Of a stretch of 64,000 bases of DNA, positions 24,779-34,342 are shown one piece after another. The notes beneath the pieces were generated by a model that saw nothing but the letters and a program-made list of their open reading frames with translations, did not search any database and had not been told where the DNA came from. Location: assembly GCA_963757565.1 (NCBI GenBank), contig CAVWSB010000011.1, positions 1,984,001-2,048,000 of the forward strand. The letters are read 5' to 3'. The DNA is from PALSA-894 sp963757565. GTDB lineage: Bacteria > Pseudomonadota > Alphaproteobacteria > Rhizobiales > Xanthobacteraceae. Both the position numbers and the translations under genes were made by a program. The stretch's first letter is position 1. Every line of letters begins with the position of its first letter.

Positions 24779-27441
24779 GCGACGGCGCGGCTCGTACCCT
24801 CGTCGGCCAACAGCGCGCGAAGCGCCGTTGCCGGCATCGGCCGGCCATAAAGGTAACCCTGGCCCTGGGTGCAGCCGGCCGCCCGGGCGAGAGCTTCCTG
24901 CGCCGTCGTTTCGATTCCCTCGGCCGTTGTTTGCGCACCAAGGGATCGCCCCATTCCGGCGATCGCCGAAACGATTGCCGCGCAATCGGCTCGCCGATCG
25001 ATGTCGGCCACGAACGACTGATCGATCTTGATCTTGTCGAATGAAAAGGCACGCAGATCGCTCAGCGACGAATGCCCTGTCCCAAAATCGTCGAGCGCGA
25101 TGCGCACGCCGATCTCGCGCAGGGCTTCGAGCATGGACATGCTATCCACGACTTCATGCAGCATGGTGTGCTCGCTGATCTCCAGTTCGAGTCTTCGGGC
25201 AGGCAGGCCAGTCTCCGCCAGCGTTCTGCGGATGACATCCAGCAGCGAGCGGCGCTTGAACTTGGCAGGTGAAAGATTGACCGCGAGCTCGATCTCGCCC
25301 GGCCAGCGCATCGCCTCTGCGCAGGCCGTCTGAAGCACCCAGGTATCGACCGAAGGCATCACTCCGATGTCCTCGGCCAGGGGCAGGAACTGGCCCGGGG
25401 TCATGCAGCCGTGGACCGGGTGATTCCAGCGGAGCAGCGCTTCGACGTTGACTACCCTTCCGCTCCCGAGGTCGATAATGGGCTGGTACACCATTTCGAA
25501 CTCACCCCGCTCCCGGGCGTGGCGCAAATCGCTTTCCAGCTGGCGGCGCGCCTGCGCCGTCGCATCCATCTCCGGCGCAAAGAGGCGAAAACCATTACGT
25601 CCTTCGGACTTCACGCGATAAAGTGCGAGGTCGGCATTGTGCAGAAGCTGCTCGATATCGCTAATATCCATCGAGGTCGCAATCCCGATGCTGGCGCCGA
25701 TCGTTGCAGGGTTGCCAGCCAGGACGTACGGTGCACCCACCGCCTCGACGACGCGTCGTGCCAACGCCTCGACGTCGGATCGCTCGCTCACGGCATCCTG
25801 GAAAATCGCGAACTCGTCGCCACCCAGGCGTGCGACGATATCGCCGTCGCGCACACATTCCTGTAGGCGCTCGGAAACGATGCGCAGCAACTCGTCGCCG
25901 GCCGCATGGCCGAGCATGTCGTTGACCTCCTTGAAATGATCGAGGTCGACCAGCAGCAACGCGAAGCAATCGCGATTTCTGCGCTGGCGCCGCCATGCGG
26001 CCTCGATGCGCGTACGCAGCAGGACGCGATTGGGGAGACCTGTCAGCGCATCATGATGCGCCATGTGCGCGATCCTGTCGGCGTTCCGCTTTCTCTCGCT
26101 GATGTCGGTAAAGGTTCGCACGAACCCGCCATCCGGTAACGGCACACTGTGCACCTCAAGAACCGTGCCGTTCGGGCGCGTCCGCTCGTACACGGCGTCC
26201 TGGCCGGCGACGCCACCGCCCAACACGAGTTCGCGCAAATTCGGATCAGCGGCCTGCAGATTGGCGCCAAACTCGTCGTGCTCGAGCTGATACGCGAGGA
26301 CATCCTGAAACTTCGGCCGCCGCGTGACGAAATCCTCGGGTAACCCGAGCAATTTTGCCGCCTGCTTGTTCATCAAAGCCAAATTCAACTCGGCATCGAC
26401 CATGAAAATGCCCTGGCTCATGTGATCGAGTGTGAGTTCAAGCTCGCTCGACTTCTTGCGCGCGATCGACCGCGCGATTTCAAGGCTCCTGACACGCTGG
26501 CAATTCGCCGCCACGACGATCAGTATGAAGAGCGTAAGACACGATGCGAGCGTCAAAACCGTGTTGGTGGCCTGCCAATACTGGCCGAGCACGGCGGCTT
26601 CGGACCGGCCAACCGCAAGTACGAGCGGATACCGCTCGACACGGCGAAAAGTCATATAGCGCTTGATGCCGTCGATGGAGCCTTTGGTGAGGTACCAGCC
26701 CTCCGCTGCCTGCGCGGCTCGTTGCAGCAGACCTCGGCTGGCCATTGATGAGCCAGTATTCGCGATGCGCATGCCCGCGCTGGCGCGGACGATTCCGTCG
26801 AAGCCGACGAGATTGATGGCCCCGTCCTTACCGAGATCGACCAGCTCATAGAAGCGTGCGAGCCGGGCCGTCGAGAGCGATGCAACGGCGACCCCGACGA
26901 ATTCGCCATCCTTTGTCCGCAACGCACGCGTCAGCTGGATGCTGGTCTGTTGCGATAACCGGCCGACGATTGGGGCGCTGATGAAAAGGCCGATATCGAT
27001 GGCTCCGACGTGAACCTTGAAGTGCTCGCGCTCCGCAATGTTGATTTTTTCGGTAACCGGCGCTCGGTTCGAATGCGTGATGTATCCGTCGGCATCGAGC
27101 AGACTGAGTTGGTAGGCCGGCTCGTTTCCTTCACCCAGTTGCTCGGCAAACTCGCGAAACCCCGCGGCAAGCGTTCCACTTGCGGCGGCCGCCTGAAGTT
27201 GCCTGAGCACAAGATCGTTGCTCTTGATGAGACCGACAATGTGTTCTTCGAAAAGACGCGTGAGATTTGTGTTCGCTTTCACCGCATCGGATTCGGCCTG
27301 CGCTCTCTCGCTGACGAGATAAAACGCAACGGCTGTCCAGACAAACGCAATCAGCGCAAGGCCGAGGAAGGTCGTCATTTGAAATGACGACCTGAGCCAT
27401 TCGCGCCAGTCGATTTGCGGTCCGAGAGGCCAGGTTCGCAT
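24775..27441 (-). CDS. Membrane sensor with PAS, GGDEF and EAL domains (cyclic-di-GMP turnover)
   Basis: An 888-residue protein. Order: transmembrane helix (about 22-44), periplasmic sensing region of the double-Cache type (about 50-285), second helix (about 290-312), PAS (about 330-450), GGDEF (about 460-625) and EAL (about 635-880). The GGDEF active site LGGDEF is intact, but no RxxD inhibitory site is evident at the usual spacing (CVRDGDIVARLGGDEF has RDGD, which does fit that form). The EAL motif EALLRW and DDFGTG are intact. It could be synthase, hydrolase or both. The gene is convergent with metY, overlapping by 4 bp. Confidence 0.9.
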   Translation of the reverse strand: MRTWPLGPQIDWREWLRSSFQMTTFLGLALIAFVWTAVAFYLVSERAQAESDAVKANTNLTRLFEEHIVGLIKSNDLVLRQLQAAAASGTLAAGFREFAEQLGEGNEPAYQLSLLDADGYITHSNRAPVTEKINIAEREHFKVHVGAIDIGLFISAPIVGRLSQQTSIQLTRALRTKDGEFVGVAVASLSTARLARFYELVDLGKDGAINLVGFDGIVRASAGMRIANTGSSMASRGLLQRAAQAAEGWYLTKGSIDGIKRYMTFRRVERYPLVLAVGRSEAAVLGQYWQATNTVLTLASCLTLFILIVVAANCQRVRSLEIARSIARKKSSELELTLDHMSQGIFMVDAELNLALMNKQAAKLLGLPEDFVTRRPKFQDVLAYQLEHDEFGANLQAADPNLRELVLGGGVAGQDAVYERTRPNGTVLEVHSVPLPDGGFVRTFTDISERKRNADRIAHMAHHDALTGLPNRVLLRTRIEAAWRRQRRNRDCFALLLVDLDHFKEVNDMLGHAAGDELLRIVSERLQECVRDGDIVARLGGDEFAIFQDAVSERSDVEALARRVVEAVGAPYVLAGNPATIGASIGIATSMDISDIEQLLHNADLALYRVKSEGRNGFRLFAPEMDATAQARRQLESDLRHARERGEFEMVYQPIIDLGSGRVVNVEALLRWNHPVHGCMTPGQFLPLAEDIGVMPSVDTWVLQTACAEAMRWPGEIELAVNLSPAKFKRRSLLDVIRRTLAETGLPARRLELEISEHTMLHEVVDSMSMLEALREIGVRIALDDFGTGHSSLSDLRAFSFDKIKIDQSFVADIDRRADCAAIVSAIAGMGRSLGAQTTAEGIETTAQEALARAAGCTQGQGYLYGRPMPATALRALLADEGTSRAVA

Positions 27442-27560
27442 GCCGCACCATCAGGCGGCGGCGATTTCCCAACAGTTAGAATTTGCCCGACTTACGTGTT
27501 TGCCCGGATCGGGCAAACACCGCTTTTGCGCGTGAACACGAGAAACTGGTGAATAGCTGG

Positions 27561-28619
27561 TCAACGCGCTGGTGCAAGAATCCTGGCGGCTACGGTACGG
27601 GGCGCCTTGAGACGGGAGGCATGATGTGTGGCCGCCGCCAGAACGAGAATGGCCGTTGCCTGATGCAGCAGCGCGAGCGCGATCGGGACCTGGTTGAGCA
27701 GCGTCAGGATCCCGAGAAGCGCCTGCAGCGTGATGAGGCCGGCAAGTGCGAGCGCATGCATTGCGCCCGCCCCGCGTTCTACGCGGGTGACGTCGACTGC
27801 GTGCAGCAGAGCCATCAGCCACAGTGCATAGGCCGTCATCCGGTGCATGAACTGCACCGTGAGCATGTTTTCGAAGAAGTTGCGCCAGAGAGGCGACTCG
27901 TGGGTCAGGCTCGACGCACTCGGTATGAAGCTGCCGTCGATCAGCGGCCAGGTGTTGTAGATGAGGCCGGCACGCAAACCCGCGACCAGCGCGCCGAGAT
28001 AGATTTGAAGCAGCACCAGTGCGAGAAGCGCCAGCGCTGTCGTGCGAATGCGGAACGGCACCTCGATCGCGGCGCGCTCGGGGACGCGCGCGGCGGTCCA
28101 GAGGATCGCCGCAAAGATCACGCAAGCGAGAGTGAGATGCGTCGCCAGCCTGTATTGCGAGACCTCGACGCGGTCGACGAGGCCCGAGGCCACCATCCAC
28201 CACCCCACCGCACCCTGCAGCGCGCCGAGACCGAAGATCATCCACAACCGCCAGCGCAGCCCTGGCCCGATCCGGCCCTTGGCCAGAAACCAGAGGAACG
28301 GCAGCAGGAATGCCGCGCCGATAAATCGGCCAAGCAGGCGGTGCGTCCATTCCCACAAAAAGATGGTCTTGAATTCCGCGAGCGTCATCCGGTGATTGAG
28401 CTGCTGAAACTGCGGAATGGTCTTGTACTTCTCGAACTCGGCCTGCCAGGCCGCCTCCCCGAGCGGCGGCAGCGCACCCGTCACCGGCTTCCACTCGACA
28501 ATCGAGAGACCCAACTCCGTCAGCCGCGTCGCACCGCCGACCAGCACCATCGCGAAGATCAGCGCGGCGATCGTATAGAGCCACAGCCGGATGGCGCGTT
28601 GGCGGTCGATTGCGTGCAT
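27561..28619 (-). CDS. ctaA: Heme A synthase (COX15/CtaA type)
   Basis: A 352-residue membrane protein with about eight transmembrane helices. Haem-ligating histidines fit the segments QQLNHRM, EWTHRLLGR, ATHLTLAC, QFMHRMTAY and LHQAT. It oxidises haem O to haem A for cytochrome c oxidase. Alphaproteobacterial features include GGATRLTELGLSI near the N-terminus. Other cytochrome oxidase assembly genes are not in the window. Divergent from DUF2842. Confidence 0.93.
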   Translation of the reverse strand: MHAIDRQRAIRLWLYTIAALIFAMVLVGGATRLTELGLSIVEWKPVTGALPPLGEAAWQAEFEKYKTIPQFQQLNHRMTLAEFKTIFLWEWTHRLLGRFIGAAFLLPFLWFLAKGRIGPGLRWRLWMIFGLGALQGAVGWWMVASGLVDRVEVSQYRLATHLTLACVIFAAILWTAARVPERAAIEVPFRIRTTALALLALVLLQIYLGALVAGLRAGLIYNTWPLIDGSFIPSASSLTHESPLWRNFFENMLTVQFMHRMTAYALWLMALLHAVDVTRVERGAGAMHALALAGLITLQALLGILTLLNQVPIALALLHQATAILVLAAATHHASRLKAPRTVAARILAPAR

Positions 28620-28693
28620 GTGGATGTCTTGCCGGAAACCGCGCGGACCATATAGACCGAAGCCGGTCGGTCAAGCCGCCGCAAGGACACGTC

Positions 28694-28903
28694 ATGGGCA
28701 TCCGCACGCGCAAGCTGATCGGAACGCTGGGGTTGCTCGCGCTCGTCAGCGTCTGGGCCCTGCTCGCCATGGCGTTCGCGCAGTTCGCATTGCAGGCGCA
28801 GAGCGGGATCGTCGCCGGACTGTTCTACGTGATTGCGGGACTTGGCTGGGTGCTGCCTGCGATGCCGCTGGTCAGCTGGATGTCGCGGCCGGATGTTCCT
28901 TAA
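28694..28903 (+). CDS. DUF2842 family small membrane protein
   Basis: A 69-residue protein with two transmembrane helices, starting MGIRTRKLIGTLGLLALV and ending in a WVLPAMPLVSWMSRP motif that is characteristic of the family. It is commonly next to ctaA-type genes in alphaproteobacteria, which hints at a respiratory-membrane role; function is unknown. Its stop overlaps the stop of the convergent deacetylase gene by 4 bp. Confidence 0.8.
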   Translation: MGIRTRKLIGTLGLLALVSVWALLAMAFAQFALQAQSGIVAGLFYVIAGLGWVLPAMPLVSWMSRPDVP

Positions 28904-29958
28904 GCCGCATCGACGCGGCGGAACTTGTTCCACAGTGCGGTCGCCGCTCCCGACAGCAGCACCTTGGCGTAGCGCCGCTGCTGGTATTCGCCATTGAGCG
29001 AAATGCGTGGCAGCGCGGTCAGATGGGTGGCGTGCTCGGGAAACAGCACGCCCGGGCGCGTCGTCACCGCGGTCTTGAACCCAACCTCCGCGGCGATACG
29101 GAATTCACGCGGCCCGGCCGACGTGCGGTCGCCGACCGGATAGCTGAAATGCGCGGGCCGCCTGCCAAGCGCGGCCTCGATGGTTGCGGCGCTCACCTGC
29201 ATTTCGCTGCGCACCTGCGCATCGCTCGCCTTCTTCAGCATCACATGGTTGACGGTGTGCGCTCCGATGGTGGCAAGCGGGTCAGCGGCGATCTCGCCGA
29301 TCTCAGCCCAGGTCATGCACAGTTCGTTGCAGAACGCCGCGCTGTCCACGCCGTAGCGCGCGGCAAGATCGCGCACCGCCGCGCGCAGATCGTCCTCGCT
29401 GCCGAGGCCGCGCAGCCACCAATAGATGTGCTCGTAAAGCTCGTATTTCGCTTCGGGCGAGTCGCAGTCGTAGCGGCGGTCCTCGCCATCCATCACCAGC
29501 GCGATGCGGCTCTGGCGCGCGATCACCGCCTCGAGTGTGAGCCACCACAGTTCGCCGGCGCGATCCGGAAAGCTCGTCGGCACATAGATCGCGAACGGCA
29601 CGTCATATTTTTTCAGGATCGGCAATGCGTAGCGCGCATTGTCCCGGTAGCCATCGTCAAAGGTGAAGCACACGAAGCGGCGGCCGAAATCGCGCTCGGT
29701 CAAGCGGCGATGCATCTCATCGAGCGTAACGGTTTCGATGCCGGCCCGGCGCACGCCGCGGATCACGTCTTCCAGGAATTGCGGTGTGACTTCGAGCAGA
29801 CGGTTCGGCTGGAATGCATCCGCGCGCGGCGGGCGCACATGATGCAGCGTCAGGATCGCACCGACGCCGCCGAGCAATGGACGCAACAGATGGTGGGCGC
29901 CGGTGAAGTACAGCGCCTCCATTCCGGTCCGCAGGACGACTTTCTTCAAACCGGCCAA
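28900..29958 (-). CDS. Polysaccharide deacetylase family protein (NodB homology)
   Basis: A 352-residue protein with the NodB-type fold. The metal-binding motif FTFDDGY (about 97-103) and the GAHTVNH motif (about 230) supply the Asp and two His zinc ligands; SYPVGDR is a third conserved block. It would remove N-acetyl groups from a glycan. No clear signal peptide, so the active site may be cytosolic. It lies 18 bp after the Wzc-like gene on the same strand, so it is probably in the same operon; deacetylation of exported polymers is needed for adhesion in holdfast-type systems. Confidence 0.88.
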   Translation of the reverse strand: MAGLKKVVLRTGMEALYFTGAHHLLRPLLGGVGAILTLHHVRPPRADAFQPNRLLEVTPQFLEDVIRGVRRAGIETVTLDEMHRRLTERDFGRRFVCFTFDDGYRDNARYALPILKKYDVPFAIYVPTSFPDRAGELWWLTLEAVIARQSRIALVMDGEDRRYDCDSPEAKYELYEHIYWWLRGLGSEDDLRAAVRDLAARYGVDSAAFCNELCMTWAEIGEIAADPLATIGAHTVNHVMLKKASDAQVRSEMQVSAATIEAALGRRPAHFSYPVGDRTSAGPREFRIAAEVGFKTAVTTRPGVLFPEHATHLTALPRISLNGEYQQRRYAKVLLSGAATALWNKFRRVDAA

Positions 29959-29976
29959 AACACTACCCGTGCCGCA

Positions 29977-32214
29977 TCAGGCCGCGACGTTCCCGACGCT
30001 CTCATCGTCGAGCGCAGGCGGCGTCCCGGTAAATACCGCGATGTCGCCAAACCCGGCTTTCAGGAGGCGTTCGCGTGTCTCGTTCGCATCCGCTTCGGAC
30101 ACTTTGCCGGCGACGAGCAAACCGCATGGCGCAAGGCGAGCGATGCGTTCGACCGGTGCATCCGCGACCGCGCCAACGTCGATCACGATATGATCGTAGG
30201 CGTTCATCAACGCATCAATCGCCATGACCAGACGTTCCGACCCATAGACCATCGCGGTATCCATCCCGACATCGCCTGCGGGAATGATCTGGACACGCGA
30301 GACACGGTCTCGCGTGATGATCTCGCCGAAGGTCGCCGAACCATGCACCAGGTCGCCAATGCCGGGCGAGCGCGGGTCAAGCGTAATCGCGGCAAGTTCC
30401 GGGCGGTCGAGCGACATCTCCAGCAATACGACGCGGGCATCCCTTGCGAGCAGACGCGCGAGCGCAACGGCTGTTCGCGTCGCACCGCTGCCAAGCTCGG
30501 CGCCCATGACGGCGATGCGCTTTCCTTCATCGCCCGCCTCGCGCAGCGCCTGCGCCACATGGATGAGCGGAAGCTCGTCTTCACGTTCCGCCGTCGTCGG
30601 GGCCGACTCGGCCGGAGCGGGCTCTTCCGCCACCGGCGCAACCGGACCGGCCTCCACGACGGGTGGCTGTTCGTCCGCGATTTCGTCGACCGGTTCGTCG
30701 CTAGCAGCCTTTGCGCGAATAAGGCCCGTCGGCAGCCAGCGCCGGCGCGCAGGCGCCTCCGCAATCTCGACCGGAACCTCGACCGGCTCCATCGGCACGA
30801 CCACGCGCTCCGCATTGCCTGCGAGCAATTCCCCTGTGGTGATGAAGCCTGCACAGACAAGCAGCGTGGCGAGGGTCGCAATCAGCACGATCGGCAGCTT
30901 CTTCGGGAAATACGGCGTATTCGATACGGCGGCGGGCGAGATGACACGCGCATCGCCCGGCGGGGAAAGATTGTCGCGCGCGATCGCTTCGCGATATTTG
31001 GCCAGATAGGATTCCAGCAAGTCACGCTGCGACTTCGCTTCACGATCGAGCGCCCGGAGTTCGACATCCTGCCCGTTGGTGGACGACGCCTGCAGTTTCA
31101 GCTGATCGAGCATGCCTTGTAGTGATTCCATCCGCGCGCCAGCGATTTGGGCGTCGTTCTCGAACGAACGCGCAAGCTTGGCCGCTTCATCTCGGATCTG
31201 ATGATCGAGATCGGCGATCTGCGCCTTCAGTTCCTTGATGCGCGGATGGTTGCCCAGCAGCGTCGAGGATTGCTCAGCGAGTTGCGCCCGCAAGGTGACG
31301 CGCTGCTCATTCAATCGACGGATCAATTCGGAATTGATCATGTCGGAGTATTCGACGGCTCCGCCGCGCTTGAGTACATCGCGGATGTAGCGCGCCTTGG
31401 ATTCAAGATCAGCCTTCTGCGAGCGCGCGACTGCAAGGTCGCGATTCGCTTCGCCCAGCGTCTGGCTCGACAGCGTGCTGCCGGTGCCGACGGCGAACAG
31501 GTTGGTCTTGGAGCGAAAGCCCTCGACCTTTTCTTCGGCGTCGGAGACACGCTTGCGCAGCACGTCGATTTCGCCGCCCAGCCAGCGGCTCGCGGCGCGC
31601 GTCTGCTCCTGACGCGCGGACTGCTGCACTTTCAGATAGCTGTCGGCGACCGCGTTTGCGACTTTCGCCGCGAGTTCCGGGTCGGCGGACTGAAACTCGA
31701 TCGAGAAGACACGCGACTTGTCGACTGGAAACACCGTCAGCCGGTCGAAATAGGCTTCCAGCACGCGCTCTTCGGGCGTCATGCTCAGCGGGTCCCGGGC
31801 GAGCCCGAGGAAACCCAACGAGTAGCGCATCAGCGACACGCCGTTGAGCGTCGGATCGAATTCAGGCCGATCTCCGAGCTTGAGGTCCTTGATGACCTGG
31901 CGCGCGACATCGCGCGAGAGCGCCAGCTGCACCTGGCTGGTGATCGCTTCCTGGTCGACCGTGCGGTCGCGATCGGCGCTTTTCTCTGCATCTGGACGGA
32001 AGAAGATATTCTCCCGCCCTTCGATCAAGATGCGCGCTTCCGATTTGTATTTCGGCGTGATGAGATTGACGCCCACGAAGGTCAGCGCCGCGACCGCAAG
32101 GGCGGGACCGAACACCCACCACTTCTTGCGTGCAAGCGCGCGTCCGACCGCGCCAAGATCGATTTCGCTGCTCTGCGCAGCATCGTTCATGACCACGCGA
32201 TCCTGTACACTCAT
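29977..32214 (-). CDS. Wzc-type polysaccharide co-polymerase with degenerate kinase domain
   Basis: A 745-residue inner-membrane protein. The Wzz region spans the first 440 residues: a transmembrane helix after KKWWVFG, a periplasmic domain, long coiled coils and a second helix (IVLIATLATLLVCAGF). A Pro/Glu-rich linker (about 480-550) leads to an ATPase-like domain (about 560-745). Its Walker A-like stretch, GAELGSGATRT (571-581), has no lysine, the A' motif reads LLEMSLDRP and there is no C-terminal tyrosine cluster, so tyrosine-kinase activity is unlikely. It would regulate chain length and couple to the outer-membrane exporter. The ATG at 32214 follows GGAG; an upstream start at 32259 is less likely. 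Divergent from the Wza-like gene. Confidence 0.9.
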   Translation of the reverse strand: MSVQDRVVMNDAAQSSEIDLGAVGRALARKKWWVFGPALAVAALTFVGVNLITPKYKSEARILIEGRENIFFRPDAEKSADRDRTVDQEAITSQVQLALSRDVARQVIKDLKLGDRPEFDPTLNGVSLMRYSLGFLGLARDPLSMTPEERVLEAYFDRLTVFPVDKSRVFSIEFQSADPELAAKVANAVADSYLKVQQSARQEQTRAASRWLGGEIDVLRKRVSDAEEKVEGFRSKTNLFAVGTGSTLSSQTLGEANRDLAVARSQKADLESKARYIRDVLKRGGAVEYSDMINSELIRRLNEQRVTLRAQLAEQSSTLLGNHPRIKELKAQIADLDHQIRDEAAKLARSFENDAQIAGARMESLQGMLDQLKLQASSTNGQDVELRALDREAKSQRDLLESYLAKYREAIARDNLSPPGDARVISPAAVSNTPYFPKKLPIVLIATLATLLVCAGFITTGELLAGNAERVVVPMEPVEVPVEIAEAPARRRWLPTGLIRAKAASDEPVDEIADEQPPVVEAGPVAPVAEEPAPAESAPTTAEREDELPLIHVAQALREAGDEGKRIAVMGAELGSGATRTAVALARLLARDARVVLLEMSLDRPELAAITLDPRSPGIGDLVHGSATFGEIITRDRVSRVQIIPAGDVGMDTAMVYGSERLVMAIDALMNAYDHIVIDVGAVADAPVERIARLAPCGLLVAGKVSEADANETRERLLKAGFGDIAVFTGTPPALDDESVGNVAA

Positions 32215-32385
32215 CACCGGCTCCAACACTGGACGCGATCGTGCGCCGCCCGCCAGCATCAGAAACTATTAAGGTAACTGTCGCGTTAATTGTCCTGCGC
32301 GCCGCCCGAATAGTGATGGTTTGTTAACCATGTAGAGCCTTAATTGGGCGTGTTCAGTTGTACTCAAAGACGCGGGTTCGCTCCC

Positions 32386-33063
32386 ATGCGGTCAAGCCGC
32401 TTCGCCCTGTTGGCCCTTGCCGCCATTCCGCTTGCGGGCTGCATGCAGACGGCCGGATCCGGCGCGCCTCCTCACGACGAGGTGACGCAATCCAGCCTGC
32501 CCGCGCTGTTGCGGCCCGCCCCGGTGCGGACCGCACCGCCGCTTGTGGAACTCGCGCCCACGCAGCCGATGGCGTTGCAGGACGTCGCGCTCGAATCGCC
32601 GCAGAAGGGATATACGCTCGACAGCGGCGACAAACTGCGTGTCGTCGTGTTCGGGCAGGACGGATTGAGTGCGTCCTATTCGGTCGACATTGGCGGCAAC
32701 ATCACCATGCCGCTGATCGGCTCGGTGCCGGCGCGCGGCAAGACACCCGCGCAGTTGCAGCAGGCGATCGCCGCGAAATTACGCGACGGTTATATCCGCG
32801 AGCCGCATGTCGCTGCCGAAGTCGAGGCTTATCGGCCGTTCTTCATCCTCGGCGAAGTCACTCTGCCCGGCCAGTACCCTTACGTCGCCAACATGACAGT
32901 CGAGACCGCGGTCGCGATCGCCGGCGGGTTCACCCCACGCGCGCAGAAGTGGCGAGTCGAAGTAAGCCACCCGGCCGGCGGCGTGACGGAAACGCTCGTC
33001 GTGTCGCCGAACTATCCGGTACGCCCGGGCGATACGATCAAAATCGCCGAACGCTGGTTCTGA
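32386..33063 (+). CDS. Polysaccharide export lipoprotein (Wza-like)
   Basis: A 225-residue lipoprotein; the signal peptide ends with a lipobox LAGC, so it is anchored in the outer membrane. A polysaccharide-biosynthesis/export domain (YTLDSGDKLRVVVFGQ, GNITMPLIGSV, about 80-165) is followed by an SLBB domain (FFILGEVTLPGQYPY). Short for Wza, matching the small exporters of alphaproteobacterial holdfast systems. It forms the outer-membrane channel. An in-frame start at 32344 would spoil the signal peptide. First of a five-gene plus-strand cluster. Confidence 0.9.
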   Translation: MRSSRFALLALAAIPLAGCMQTAGSGAPPHDEVTQSSLPALLRPAPVRTAPPLVELAPTQPMALQDVALESPQKGYTLDSGDKLRVVVFGQDGLSASYSVDIGGNITMPLIGSVPARGKTPAQLQQAIAAKLRDGYIREPHVAAEVEAYRPFFILGEVTLPGQYPYVANMTVETAVAIAGGFTPRAQKWRVEVSHPAGGVTETLVVSPNYPVRPGDTIKIAERWF

Positions 33064-33069
33064 TCGGAC

Positions 33070-34203
33070 ATGGCGGGGGCCACCCGACCCCTCAAAATAC
33101 TTCACGTCCTGCGGTCGCCCGTCGGGGGACTGTTTCGTCATGTCGTGGATCTGGCGCGAGCCCAAGCGGCACGCGGCCACCAGATCGGGATCGTTGCCGA
33201 CTCCTCGACTGGCGGCGCGCGCGCGGATGCCGCTTTCGCATCATTGTCCGAGCAGCTCGCACTCGGGCTGACGCGCGTGCCGATGAGCCGCCATGTCGGC
33301 ATGAGCGACATCTCGGCACAGCGCCACGTCGCACAGCGCGCACGCGCGGCCGATGTCGATATCCTGCATGGGCACGGCGCGAAGGGCGGCGCCTATGCCC
33401 GCCTGTGCGGAGGAGGCGCGATTCGGGTTTACACGCCGCATGGCGGGAGCCTGCATTACGATCGCAATTCGCCAGTGGGACTTCTGTACCTGACGCTCGA
33501 GCAGGTGCTGATGCGTCGCACCGAGCTGTTCCTGTTCGAGAGCGCCTACGGCCGCGATGTGTTCACCGCCAAGGTCGGGACGCCCGAAGCAATGGTGCGC
33601 GTCGTGCACAACGGCGTGACCGCTGAAGAATTCACCGACATCGCACCGCAAGCTGACGCCAGCGACATCGTGTTCATTGGCGAATTGCGGACGCTCAAGG
33701 GTGTCGATCTGCTGCTCGACGCCATCGCGCAGCTTGACCGCGAGGGACGCCGCGTCACCGCAACCATCGTGGGCGACGGGCCCGATGCCGCCGCGTTCCG
33801 AGCGCAGACCGAACGGCTCGGCCTTTCCGGCGCGGTGCGTTTTCTTGCTCCTATGCCGGCGCGCGAGGCTTTTTCGCTTGGCCGCCTGATGGTCGCACCA
33901 TCGCGGGCCGAATCCCTGCCCTACATCATCCTCGAAACCGCCGCGGCCGCCGTTCCGCTCATCACTACAAGGGTCGGCGGCATCCCGGAGGTGTTCGGTC
34001 CGCAGTCCGAGCGACTGATCCCGCCCGGTGACGCCGCAGCGCTCGCTCGCGCGATCGGCGCGGCGCAGGCCGATCCGGCTGGCTTGCGTAACGATACGTT
34101 AACCTTGCGCGCACGCGTGCAGGCTGCGTTCTCCGCCGACGTCATGACGGACAACGTGCTCGCCGCATACGACGAGGCCCTCGCCCGGTTCCGCAGCCGG
34201 TGA
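33070..34203 (+). CDS. Glycosyltransferase family 4 protein
   Basis: A 377-residue GT-B enzyme. The N-terminal domain has ILHVLRSPVGGLFRHVVDLA and HGHGAKGG; the C-terminal domain has the GT4 donor-site pattern FIGELRTLKGVDLLLDA, GDGP and the E-x7-E signature in APSRAESLPYIILETAAA. It adds a sugar from a nucleotide donor to the lipid-linked intermediate on the cytosolic face. It starts 6 bp after the export lipoprotein gene. Confidence 0.9.
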   Translation: MAGATRPLKILHVLRSPVGGLFRHVVDLARAQAARGHQIGIVADSSTGGARADAAFASLSEQLALGLTRVPMSRHVGMSDISAQRHVAQRARAADVDILHGHGAKGGAYARLCGGGAIRVYTPHGGSLHYDRNSPVGLLYLTLEQVLMRRTELFLFESAYGRDVFTAKVGTPEAMVRVVHNGVTAEEFTDIAPQADASDIVFIGELRTLKGVDLLLDAIAQLDREGRRVTATIVGDGPDAAAFRAQTERLGLSGAVRFLAPMPAREAFSLGRLMVAPSRAESLPYIILETAAAAVPLITTRVGGIPEVFGPQSERLIPPGDAAALARAIGAAQADPAGLRNDTLTLRARVQAAFSADVMTDNVLAAYDEALARFRSR

Positions 34204-34342
34204 CCGCGAACAGCCGGAAAAGGTCCACAGCCGATGACGCACGGCTGGATCGCGAATTGACCGCAAGCCTAAACCTTTCTTGAAACTTTTGCCCTAGACC
34301 GGTCGCATCTCGGGGGGCCTGCCCGACGCAGGATGAGATGCA

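Noticed and set aside
28591..31122. An 843-residue frame opposite the deacetylase and Wzc genes
   Set aside because: It is the antisense shadow of two genes with clear domains and has no motif of its own.
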